Under the pieces are notes generated by a model, which was given only the letters and a program-made list of their open reading frames with translations, did not search any database and was not told the origin of the DNA. Position numbers and translations under genes: made by a program. A stretch of DNA of 64,000 nt, taken from positions 27,354-91,353 of the forward strand of contig CANLWG010000022.1 of assembly GCA_947494715.1 (NCBI GenBank), in the 5' to 3' direction. This DNA comes from an uncultured Flavobacteriaceae bacterium (GTDB taxonomy: Bacteria > Bacteroidota > Bacteroidia > Flavobacteriales > Flavobacteriaceae). Positions 8,634-17,450 of the stretch are shown one piece after another. The number at the start of each line of letters is the position of its first letter. The stretch's first letter is position 1.

Positions 8634-10448
8634 TTAATCTGGCCCGATATCACTTGAAAGCTGAAAGAAACCCTCAAAAGGCGGTACGGCGACTATTTTA
8701 TGGGCTATTGTATTGTCCTCGTCCTGAAATATGTAAAAGTAGGTTTCAACATCGGTACTACCGGTAAAATCAACGGTTATAGTATTATTTTCATGCTTAA
8801 AGTTTTCAATTTTGGAAGTAGTATGGGCCCTGACAATTCTCAAGGCATCATCTGTAAGCATGTACCAAGGTTCATAGCCGGCTAGAGCCTCGTTTATTTT
8901 TTTAAGTTCTTCCTCCCAGTTTTTGGGTTTTATCAGATAGATAAAATCGGTTTCATGGGTAAATAGTGTGGCCAGTCCCAAACCATCCAAGGATCTGGTC
9001 AGTTGTTCCACAGCGCGATCTACCGTGGCTCCAACATCATTATCAGGCTCCCATTCATAACCCGTGACATCCCGGACAACCACACGGGAATTAAAAAATT
9101 CGTATCCTGAAAAATTGACAAAACCATTATAATATTCCGGCCTATCGCCCATCAAATCAGGATTTAGGCCTATCGTACCTTTTATACCATTTATGCGAAA
9201 AGGGCCACATTGAAGCCATGGTGTTTTATCTGACCAAGGGAGGTCGGGCTCCAGACCGATCCCCAAGAATTCTATGCCCCATTTCTCCTTTATATGTGGA
9301 AGTGCCTTGATTGCAATCTCACCATGATGGGGAACCAGATAATTTGAGATAGGCAGCGGTGCGTTGGCATCGTACCATTTGTCGACTGCCTCTAAATTTT
9401 CCTGCAATATATCGTCGGAAAAATTTTTTCTTTCTTGATGATTGTAGAAAATGAATTCATCATATTCCTTTGCACGATATTCCAGGGCATCAGGATAATA
9501 GTAGAAATCAATGTCAGCTGTTCGTGGCGGTCTTCCCAGAGCATGGGGCGAAGCGGTTCCTTTACCTTCCTTAATGATTTGTCGTAATTCTTGTATGCCA
9601 TCGGGAGTAACATTGTAGATAAACAAGGACATCCAAGGTTTGAAACCATATTTGTTTGCAATGTGCACCCAATAAAATGCACTTTCATTCCACAAATGGC
9701 CCCGGCCTGCCACATCGTCGACTCGCATGGTAACCAGAGGAGGTAGGCTCTGCATGACAAAAGGTTTTTTTGCCGCCCAAACCATGGAGCGCCACAGGCA
9801 GTCGTCCAATCCTGCCCAGGGTCCCAATATTTGTGGCCTAGCCCATCCCAAACTTGTCCATTGTACCACTTTTCCCGCTTCCTTCTCGAAGACCGCCAAA
9901 AGAGGTGCACCAGTTATGTTTATTAGGTTCTTGCCACTTTCATAGGAATTATTGGCAATATTCAAAGCATTGAAAAGTCGCATTTTCTCGCCGGGTTTGT
10001 GCCATTCGGTAATATAGTGCTTCTCATTGGCGAAGTGGACACTATCATTGCCAACCGACATGTTGGCCATGGATTTCGGCTTGTAAGGTATGGCCTCATC
10101 AAAACTTACTACTCCCGTACCGGATTGTATTTCCTTTTTTAAAAAAGCTTTCAACTGTTCACTTTCTTGATTGGCGCCATCAAGGAATTTCATATGTGAG
10201 ATGATGATGAGGCTCCATTCACCTGTTATCTCCAATAATCTACTTCTATTGATATCCTGAGCTACGTAAGGAATCCCAAAATGTTCCAGATATGGTACTA
10301 GCAGTTCTTCATGTTGATCCACTTCATTTGAGTTACTGTTATATAATACCAAAACCTGCTGTGTACCTGTAGTCGATTTTTTACAACTGAAGTTGAAACT
10401 TAAAATTGCGAGAAACAGAATAAACGTGTTCCGTGTTAATTGAATCAT
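8634..10448 (-). CDS. lipoprotein with polysaccharide-deacetylase-like domain
   Basis: A 604-residue secreted lipoprotein: the N-terminal hydrophobic stretch ends at 'FNFSC', giving a lipidated Cys22. The first 210 residues resemble a DUF4350/glutamine-amidotransferase-like beta/alpha layer ('VLVLYNSNSNEV'). The middle part looks like a NodB-type polysaccharide deacetylase barrel. It has 'MRVDDVAGRGH' with Asp244-Asp245 as the metal aspartates, 'GTASPHALG' with a candidate metal histidine, and 'LVPHHGE' further on. The C-terminal 60 residues look like a small beta domain. It is divergent from the glycosidase operon across a 427-base spacer, which supports a role in trimming acyl groups from the same glycan. 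The deacetylase assignment is family-level inference. Confidence 0.6.
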   Translation of the reverse strand: MIQLTRNTFILFLAILSFNFSCKKSTTGTQQVLVLYNSNSNEVDQHEELLVPYLEHFGIPYVAQDINRSRLLEITGEWSLIIISHMKFLDGANQESEQLKAFLKKEIQSGTGVVSFDEAIPYKPKSMANMSVGNDSVHFANEKHYITEWHKPGEKMRLFNALNIANNSYESGKNLINITGAPLLAVFEKEAGKVVQWTSLGWARPQILGPWAGLDDCLWRSMVWAAKKPFVMQSLPPLVTMRVDDVAGRGHLWNESAFYWVHIANKYGFKPWMSLFIYNVTPDGIQELRQIIKEGKGTASPHALGRPPRTADIDFYYYPDALEYRAKEYDEFIFYNHQERKNFSDDILQENLEAVDKWYDANAPLPISNYLVPHHGEIAIKALPHIKEKWGIEFLGIGLEPDLPWSDKTPWLQCGPFRINGIKGTIGLNPDLMGDRPEYYNGFVNFSGYEFFNSRVVVRDVTGYEWEPDNDVGATVDRAVEQLTRSLDGLGLATLFTHETDFIYLIKPKNWEEELKKINEALAGYEPWYMLTDDALRIVRAHTTSKIENFKHENNTITVDFTGSTDVETYFYIFQDEDNTIAHKIVAVPPFEGFFQLSSDIGPD

Positions 10449-10875
10449 GGATAATATTTTTGTTCGTCAACATTTCTTAAACTGGCACATTTGGAATTCT
10501 TTGCCTTACAACTTCCCCTATTTTACAAATTAGTATGCATTACACGTGGCGCAGTGCACAAAAGCGCAAGTGATTTTTCGAAAATAGAATTTTTCTTTTG
10601 TTTTTGAAAATTTTTGTTTCTTTTCGTATATATTTGTTTTTAAGCTATTCGAAGATTAGAGACTCTGGAAAAGCTTCTTTGAAATTTTAGGATTCCAAAA
10701 GGACAGTAATAGTATAAGTTCAATAAATTCATTCTTTTATTGCAGGAAGGTTCAATCCCTTGAGACCCGCTAATGTTATTTGCTGAACATTGATAATACA
10801 CAACATAATTGGTGTCTTCATCAGAATAGAAGTCCATCCGCAATGGAAATAAAGTGAATTCAAAAAAGTATTGAC
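10449..10875. other. divergent intergenic region of the polysaccharide locus
   Basis: About 430 bases between the divergent deacetylase-like lipoprotein and the first GH28-like gene. It is T-rich around 10590-10640 and holds a promoter-like element at 10603-10636. No credible coding frame was found. It is the natural place for control of the whole glycan operon. Confidence 0.5.
10603..10636 (+). promoter_or_regulatory. Bacteroidetes-type promoter candidate for the GH28-GH2 operon
   Basis: An exact -7 element TATATTTG (pattern TAnnTTTG) ends at 10636 and is preceded by TTTG at 10603-10606 with a 22-base spacer, slightly longer than the usual 19-21. It leaves a leader of about 235 bases before the first GH28-like gene. 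Assigned by eye from motif match only. Confidence 0.4.
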
Positions 10876-12582
10876 ATGAAAAAAAAGTATCATAAAGCAA
10901 TTTTTAGTATCGCCTTTTTTTTACAGTCCTGTTTCGTTTTCTCCCAAAACGTGAACTATAATATCAGGGATTATGGTGCGAAAGGAGATGGAACTACCAT
11001 GAATACGATTGCCATACAAAATGCAATTGATGAATGCCATCAAAATGGCGGGGGAGTTGTAGTTGTTCCGGCAGGTAAATATCTATCAGGGCCCATCTAT
11101 TTAAAAAGTAACATTAATCTGTATTTGGCTCCAGGTTCCTTAATCATAGGTAGCGGAAAATTAGACGATTATCGACTGGAGTTGGACGGGATGATCGGAG
11201 ATCAAAAAAATACTCTGGGAAGTATTAATACAGGGGAAAAGACAATTAGCGGAGAATCGGATAGAACAGGTTTGGTAACAGCTTTTAATGCCAATAATGT
11301 ATCCATTTCCGGACAGGGAATTATCGATGGCAATGCCATGGCCTTTCATGACAAGAACAAAATGCATTGGGGCAAGGAAGGTGCGGCATACAAGAATACG
11401 CGACAAGGGGATGTCTATAAAGATCCCAAGTTTGCCTTGCACGATCCCCTAGCACATGATGAACGCCCGGGAAATCTTATCCGACTCATCAATTGTGTGG
11501 ATGCACGCGTTAATGATGTTACCTTTCAAAACTCACCTACCTGGACCTTTCAAATCCAATCGTGTGAAAACGTTACGGTTTCGGGAATCAGGGTCAATAG
11601 TTTTGAAAGTAACCTGAGGGTGCCTAATGATGACGGAATCAATATACAATCCTCTACTCTAGTCCGTATCTCCGATAGCGATATTCATACCGGAGACGAC
11701 TGTATTGCCAATTTCAATGTAAAAAAACTAACGGTAACGAATTGCACTTTATCTTCAAGATCATCCGCTATCCGTGTTGGGGATACCCGCGGGGATGTAG
11801 AAGACCTTACCTTTTCCAACCTGATTATTTATTCTGCCAATAGAGCCCTGGGGGTTTACGTTCGAGCATCAGGTTCTGTCTCCAATGTTCTGTTTTCCGA
11901 CATTATTATTAAGAATCAATTATTCACCGGTCATTGGTGGGGCCAGGGAGAGCCGATACATGTATCCGCACTTCCATCGAACTTTTTTGGGTTCGAGGAA
12001 AAATTGGGGACAATTTCAAATGTTCGGTTCAAGAATATTATTGCCGAAACCCAAAATGGCGCCATCGTATATGGAAGTGAAGAAAGTATCATTAAAGATG
12101 TGTCCTTTGAAAATGTGAAACTGATTATCAACGATAGCCCCATAAATGATCAGTTTGGTGGGAATTTTGATCTTAGGCATACTACGGAAATGGAACAAGC
12201 CCTTTTTGCCCACGAAATCCCTGGAATTTTTACCAGGTATACGGATGGCCTCGAGCTCATCGATTTCAGCGTGGAATGGAAAGAAGATTTACCCGAGTTT
12301 TTTACCAATGCCATTCATTGTGAAGAATTCAATGATCTTACCATAGATGGATTCAAGGGCCAATCCCGAAATCCCACATTACACCCATCAATATCCCTTA
12401 AGGATGGTAGAGAGGTTACCATACGAAACAGTAAGGCCACAAAGGGCACCGTAAACTTTTTGAAGCACAATAATATTTCCGATTACCGATTGTTTGGCGG
12501 GAATGATCTTTCCGACGCGAAAAAGGCATTCGTTCCCGAAACTACCGGATTCGCGATGTGTGGGAACTTAATGCCTAAATAG
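10876..12582 (+). CDS. GH28-like (polygalacturonase family) right-handed beta-helix protein, copy 1
   Basis: A 568-residue secreted protein with a signal peptide ending about residue 23 ('CFVFSQ'). It starts with 'YNIRDYGAKGDGTT', the classic N-terminus of GH28 and related beta-helix enzymes that cleave galacturonan-type polymers. Of the GH28 signature, 'NDDGIN' (Asp252/Asp253) and 'TGDDCI' (Asp274/Asp275) are present with the right spacing. The position expected for the GHG histidine reads 'SRSSAIRVG' (about 294-302), and the RIK position reads 'VYVR'. The fold and acid residues are family-like while two canonical groups are replaced. The substrate may not be polygalacturonan. It opens the plus-strand operon and is followed after 49 bases by a close paralog. 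Confidence 0.8.
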   Translation: MKKKYHKAIFSIAFFLQSCFVFSQNVNYNIRDYGAKGDGTTMNTIAIQNAIDECHQNGGGVVVVPAGKYLSGPIYLKSNINLYLAPGSLIIGSGKLDDYRLELDGMIGDQKNTLGSINTGEKTISGESDRTGLVTAFNANNVSISGQGIIDGNAMAFHDKNKMHWGKEGAAYKNTRQGDVYKDPKFALHDPLAHDERPGNLIRLINCVDARVNDVTFQNSPTWTFQIQSCENVTVSGIRVNSFESNLRVPNDDGINIQSSTLVRISDSDIHTGDDCIANFNVKKLTVTNCTLSSRSSAIRVGDTRGDVEDLTFSNLIIYSANRALGVYVRASGSVSNVLFSDIIIKNQLFTGHWWGQGEPIHVSALPSNFFGFEEKLGTISNVRFKNIIAETQNGAIVYGSEESIIKDVSFENVKLIINDSPINDQFGGNFDLRHTTEMEQALFAHEIPGIFTRYTDGLELIDFSVEWKEDLPEFFTNAIHCEEFNDLTIDGFKGQSRNPTLHPSISLKDGREVTIRNSKATKGTVNFLKHNNISDYRLFGGNDLSDAKKAFVPETTGFAMCGNLMPK

Positions 12583-12631
12583 ATTATGGATTTTACTACA
12601 AAAAATTTTTCAAGTCAATATAGAAGCTAAG

Positions 12632-14386
12632 GTGCTATTTTCAAAATTCACTTTTCAATGTCTTATTAAGAAGATAGTGATTGTAAACAGCTTTCTATTC
12701 TTTTTAATTTTTCAATCGCAACTGCTGTATCCACAAAATAAGGAATACAATATTGCCACATACGGGGACGTAAACGATGGTCTTACAATGGCTACACAGG
12801 CCATTCAGGCCGCTATTGATGATTGCCATAAGGATGGTGGTGGAATCGTAGTTGTCCCACCGGGGGAGTATATTTCCGCTCCTATTTATTTAAAGAGCAA
12901 TATTACTTTATATCTGGCTCCTGGAGCAGTACTTAAGGGGAGTAGAAATTTGAAAGACTACCGTCTCGAATTGGATGGAATGATCGGCAATCAAAAAAAC
13001 ACTTTAAAAAATACGATCAATACTGGAGAGCGAACCATTAGCGGAGAATCGGATAGGGCCGGGCTTATCACGGCCTACAATGCCAATAATATATCCATAA
13101 TTGGGGAAGGTATCGTTGACGGCAATGCAATGGCCTATCATGATGAAAATAAAATGCATTGGGGAGGAGATAGGGAGGCCAATACCTTTACAAATACCCG
13201 ACAGGGGAAAGATTATGTGAATCCAAAATATAACGTTCATGGCCCGTTGGCCCATGGTGAACGCCCAGGTAATTTAGTCAGGTTGATCAATTGTGAAGAT
13301 GTCAGGGTACGGGATATTACGTTTCAAAATTCTCCAACTTGGACATTCCAGATAAATACCTGTAAGAATGTTACCATTTCAGGAATCAGGATCAACAGTT
13401 TTGCGAGCGACTTGAAAATCCCCAATGACGATGGTATCAATATTCAAGCTTCTACACTTGTGCGTATTTCGGATAGCGATATCCGTACCGGAGATGATGC
13501 AATTGCAGTTTTTGATGTCACCAAACTCGTAGTTACAAATTGTTCGCTTTCATCACGATCTGCCGCAGTGCGAATCGGTGATACGGGTATGGGCAGGGTG
13601 ACGGAAGATTGTATTTTTAAAAACATAATCATATATGCTTCCAACAGGGCATTGGGTGTATTTCTACGAAGGGCGGGATCTATATCAAACGTGCTTTTTT
13701 CCGATATCATAATTAAAAACCAATTGTTTACGGGACACTGGTGGGGGCAGGGAGAGCCCATACATGTCTCCGCACTTCCGTACGATGAAAATGGCACAAT
13801 TGCAAAATTCGGGACTATTTCCAATGTTCGTTTTAAAAATATTATTGCTGAATCCCAACATGGGGCCGTGGTCTACGGTTGTCCAGAAAGTATTATCAAA
13901 AATGTGTCTTTCAGCAATGTAAAGCTGTTTATAAAAAACAGTCCGATCAATGAACAGTTTGGGGGAAACTTTGATTTTAGATATACGACACGAATAGATC
14001 CCGCACTTTTCGCCCATGATATTCCAGCAGTTTTTACCCGATATACCTATGGGTTGGAATTAAAGGATATCAGGGTGAAATGGGCCAAGAATTTGCCGGA
14101 TTTTTTTACGAACGCCATTCACTGTGAAGAATTTACCGACCTTACTATTGATGGTTTCAAGGGCATAGGGAACAATCCTACCCTTTACCCTACGCTATCA
14201 TTAGTAAACGGAAAGGGATTGACTGTCAAAAATAGCAAAGCCTTGAGGGGTACAATGCATTTTTTGGAACATAGTAACGTGAAGGAACATCTAGTATTCA
14301 GCGGAAACGACCTTTTAAATGCAAAAAAAACCTTTACCCCTTCTTCATCCAACTTTACCATGTTCGGGAACATTTTATCCGAATAA
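12632..14386 (+). CDS. GH28-like beta-helix protein, copy 2 (tandem paralog)
   Basis: A 584-residue secreted protein highly similar over its whole length to the preceding GH28-like gene, so the pair is a tandem duplication. The start chosen is a GTG that gives a signal-peptide-like N-terminus ('SFLFFLIFQSQ'). The N-terminal repeat start 'YNIATYGDVNDGLT' is altered from the usual GAKGDG. The acid pairs are 'NDDGIN' (Asp266/Asp267) and 'TGDDAI' (Asp288/Asp289). As in copy 1 the GHG site is replaced ('SRSAAVRIG') and the RIK site reads 'VFLR'. Shared loss of these residues suggests a subfamily feature, not random decay. It probably acts in the periplasm or at the surface on the same glycan as copy 1, with differing specificity or order. 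Confidence 0.8.
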   Translation: MLFSKFTFQCLIKKIVIVNSFLFFLIFQSQLLYPQNKEYNIATYGDVNDGLTMATQAIQAAIDDCHKDGGGIVVVPPGEYISAPIYLKSNITLYLAPGAVLKGSRNLKDYRLELDGMIGNQKNTLKNTINTGERTISGESDRAGLITAYNANNISIIGEGIVDGNAMAYHDENKMHWGGDREANTFTNTRQGKDYVNPKYNVHGPLAHGERPGNLVRLINCEDVRVRDITFQNSPTWTFQINTCKNVTISGIRINSFASDLKIPNDDGINIQASTLVRISDSDIRTGDDAIAVFDVTKLVVTNCSLSSRSAAVRIGDTGMGRVTEDCIFKNIIIYASNRALGVFLRRAGSISNVLFSDIIIKNQLFTGHWWGQGEPIHVSALPYDENGTIAKFGTISNVRFKNIIAESQHGAVVYGCPESIIKNVSFSNVKLFIKNSPINEQFGGNFDFRYTTRIDPALFAHDIPAVFTRYTYGLELKDIRVKWAKNLPDFFTNAIHCEEFTDLTIDGFKGIGNNPTLYPTLSLVNGKGLTVKNSKALRGTMHFLEHSNVKEHLVFSGNDLLNAKKTFTPSSSNFTMFGNILSE

Positions 14387-14451
14387 AAAGCTCCTATGCC
14401 AAAAGACTTATAGAAGAGCATAACAAATTGAAACAACTAAACAGCCATCCA

Positions 14452-17442
14452 ATGAAAAATTATCGAATAGTCCGGGTATGTTTTATGCTAATGACGACTT
14501 TTATTTTTTCCCAAAATAATGAAGGCATATATATTCCCGTCCCTAAGGAAGTTTCCGGGGTTTCAAACCCAAAGGTAAGTTTGAACGGGCAATGGAAGTT
14601 TTCCTTGGAACCACCCATCAATTTTTGGGAGAAAGGAATTAACCTTTCGTCATGGGATGCTATTATGGTTCCAGGGGAGATACGGACGCAGGGGTTTGCC
14701 ATTGAACATGATAGGGAAGTTGCTTATAGAAAGGACATAGAGATACCTGAGGATTTTAAAGGCAAGTCCATTTTACTCCGTTTCGATGGTGTTTATAACT
14801 ATGCCCGGGTATGGGTGAACGGCAATTTTGTAAAGGAACATTATGGGGGCTTCACCACTTGGTATTGTGATATTACAAAATGGGTCAAGGCCGGAAAAAC
14901 AGTCACCGTAACATTGGGCGTAACCGATCGTGAAAATGACATTTCAATGGCCAGCGGTTATGCCAAACATGTAATTGGAGGAATTATTCGGGATGTCTAC
15001 GTTTTGGCACTACCGAAGACGTACATCAATGGCATCAAAATAGATACCGATTTTGACGAAAATTATAAGAATGCCGAGCTGGTCTTGCAACTTTCCGGGC
15101 ATTTTGATAAAGTCAAAAATGTAGAAGTACAAATTGAACTTTTCTCACCGGAAGGTATCCCCGTAAAACTTCCGTATGATAATATCGCCATATCCAAAGA
15201 AGAAAATCCGGTTACCAAAAGAATTGGAGTTACTTCGCCCAAAAAATGGGATGCCGAACATCCCAATCTATATACGCTGAACCTAAATGTTCTTGCCAAC
15301 GGTAAGGTTTTGGAAAAAATCTCAAAAAAAATCGGTTTTAGGGAAATAATGCAAAGCGGAAAAAACCTGTTCGTAAATCGAAAGGAGATAAAATTGCGGG
15401 GCGCGAACCATCATTCCACACACCCATTGACCGGAAGGACGGTCACCAGGGAATTGGAAAAAACCGATGTCCTACTAGCCAAGGAAGCCAATATGAATTT
15501 TCTACGAACCTCCCATTATCCTCCTACCCATGCCTTTTTGGATTACTGTGACGAATATGGTATTTATGTTGAGGACGAATCCGCAGTAACCTTTGTAGAT
15601 GTAAATCATCATGCGACACAAGATAACCCTAAGTTCGCAGATAGATATTTAGGTCAATTAAAGGAGATGGTGTGGGCGCATTACAACCACCCCTCTGTAC
15701 TTATGTGGTCCATTGCCAATGAAAGTGTATATGGCTCCAATTTTCAATTGTGCTATGATTGGTTAAAACAAATGGACAAGACGCGCCCTGTGGCCTTTAG
15801 CTATCCCAGCACCGTAAAAGGTAATACGGCCTATGACATTATAAGTATCCATTATCCACATTTTGACCAAATTTCCAATAGTATTGAAGGTCTTTTTGAC
15901 CCCAAGCTAAAAAAACGGGTTCCCTATGTCCGTGAAAATCTTCCGGTATTGTATGACGAGTGGGCGCATGTTCCCACGTACAATGCGGAAACGATAAAGG
16001 AAGACCCCAACGTCAGAAACTTTTGGGGCCATAGCATCCAGGCCATGTGGGATCAAAGTTTTAACGAAAACGGTGTGCTGGGCGGAGCCATATGGTGTAT
16101 GGTAGATGACGTGTTCTTGCTGCCTAAAACCGAAAAAGATGCCTCACAAAGAATTTCCAAATTCGGAACTGGCGAATGGGGCATCGTGGATGCATGGAGA
16201 AGAAAAAAGCCTGAATTTTGGCATACCCGTAAGGGATATTCCCCCATAAAAATTTTGGACAGGGAATTCGAAATTCAGGAAACAAAATCGACACTGCAAA
16301 TTGCCGTGCAAAACCGTTTTGACCATACCAATTTCAATGAACTGGTCATCAAATGGAAGGTAGGGGAAAAATCCAGCCAATTACAAAACATCGACATCCC
16401 TCCACATTCTTTTGGAATACTTGGCATTCCCGAGCAGGATTGGGGACCAAACGATAGCCTTGAACTTAAATTCTATAAAAATGACAATTTGGTCGACGAG
16501 TTTAGATTAAATATAAACCCCAAGGAAACGTTGAAGGATCAAGATAGGGAATATAAGGAAGCCGCGCCCAAGATTGTAGACAATGGTACGGAACTTACAG
16601 TGAGCTCGGGTAATTTTAAATTGGTCATTGATAAATCGAAAGGTTTAATTTCCGAAGGCAGCTATTATGGGAGCCGGGTAATTATGAGTGGGCCCCATCT
16701 TCAACTCTCCCCGATTGAACTCAAGGAATGGACATTAAAAAATCTGAATTATCAGAAAAGGGAGCATGAAGTGCTGGTGCACATTTCGGGAAGTTACGAT
16801 TCCATAAACGTAAATTACCATTTATCCATTAAAGGAAATGGAACCCTGATTACGGAGTTTGAAATTGAAAATCCTCCGCCTCCACCTCCCAATGGTGATG
16901 AATGGTGGCCAAAAGAAGGGTATAAGGAAGTAGGTGTGGCTTACGTATTGGATGGATCGATCAATCTCAATTCTTGGGAAAGAAGGGCATTATGGACCGT
17001 TTATCCGGAAAATCATATGGGAAGAATTCAAGGAACGGCTAGAAGAATCAGTAAAGCGACTAAAGAAGTGATACGAGAAAAACCTGATTGGGCATACGAA
17101 ATGGACATGCAAAATGTATACGCCAATAAAGGAACTGCAGTACCTTTTGGCGCATCCAATGACTTTAGGGGAACCAAGGAAAACATTTACAGGTCCTCTG
17201 TATATTCGTCCGTTACCAATTCCGGTGTAACCGTGGAATCCGATGGCGATTTGGCCGTCAGGCTAAAGGCTGCAACCATGGAAACGGATTCACCGATAAA
17301 AATGTATATAAACACTTTATGGGACTACCCTGCCCTTGGATGGGGTTGTTACATGAAGGAAGCGATAGAACTACCCAATAATTATAAAGAAAAAGTTGTT
17401 ATAAAGGCTTTTAAAAGAAGGGATGTGAATGTCCAAAAATAA
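14452..17442 (+). CDS. glycoside hydrolase family 2 (beta-galactosidase/glucuronidase-like)
   Basis: A 996-residue exported GH2 enzyme, a retaining exo-glycosidase removing beta-linked terminal sugars such as galactose, mannose or glucuronic acid. I prefer the ATG at 14452 to a TTG at 14428 because it gives a clean signal peptide ('MKNYRIVRVCFMLMTTFIFS'). Order: sugar-binding jelly roll (about 45-185, 'RVWVNGNFVKEHYGGF'), immunoglobulin-like domain, then the TIM barrel starting 'IKLRGANHHSTHPLTGR'. Catalytic acid/base is Glu424 in 'SIANESVYG' and nucleophile Glu503 in 'LYDEWAHV', 79 residues apart as expected. A further C-terminal domain includes a proline run ('NPPPPPPNGDEW'). It sits between the GH28 pair and the GGT-like gene, spaced by nine bases from the latter. 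Confidence 0.88.
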   Translation: MKNYRIVRVCFMLMTTFIFSQNNEGIYIPVPKEVSGVSNPKVSLNGQWKFSLEPPINFWEKGINLSSWDAIMVPGEIRTQGFAIEHDREVAYRKDIEIPEDFKGKSILLRFDGVYNYARVWVNGNFVKEHYGGFTTWYCDITKWVKAGKTVTVTLGVTDRENDISMASGYAKHVIGGIIRDVYVLALPKTYINGIKIDTDFDENYKNAELVLQLSGHFDKVKNVEVQIELFSPEGIPVKLPYDNIAISKEENPVTKRIGVTSPKKWDAEHPNLYTLNLNVLANGKVLEKISKKIGFREIMQSGKNLFVNRKEIKLRGANHHSTHPLTGRTVTRELEKTDVLLAKEANMNFLRTSHYPPTHAFLDYCDEYGIYVEDESAVTFVDVNHHATQDNPKFADRYLGQLKEMVWAHYNHPSVLMWSIANESVYGSNFQLCYDWLKQMDKTRPVAFSYPSTVKGNTAYDIISIHYPHFDQISNSIEGLFDPKLKKRVPYVRENLPVLYDEWAHVPTYNAETIKEDPNVRNFWGHSIQAMWDQSFNENGVLGGAIWCMVDDVFLLPKTEKDASQRISKFGTGEWGIVDAWRRKKPEFWHTRKGYSPIKILDREFEIQETKSTLQIAVQNRFDHTNFNELVIKWKVGEKSSQLQNIDIPPHSFGILGIPEQDWGPNDSLELKFYKNDNLVDEFRLNINPKETLKDQDREYKEAAPKIVDNGTELTVSSGNFKLVIDKSKGLISEGSYYGSRVIMSGPHLQLSPIELKEWTLKNLNYQKREHEVLVHISGSYDSINVNYHLSIKGNGTLITEFEIENPPPPPPNGDEWWPKEGYKEVGVAYVLDGSINLNSWERRALWTVYPENHMGRIQGTARRISKATKEVIREKPDWAYEMDMQNVYANKGTAVPFGASNDFRGTKENIYRSSVYSSVTNSGVTVESDGDLAVRLKAATMETDSPIKMYINTLWDYPALGWGCYMKEAIELPNNYKEKVVIKAFKRRDVNVQK

Positions 17443-17450
17443 TACGCAAA

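Noticed and set aside
10640..10900. Minus-strand frame in the divergent spacer before the GH28 pair
   Set aside because: No protein character and it overlaps the GH28 start. The region is better explained as a promoter region and leader.
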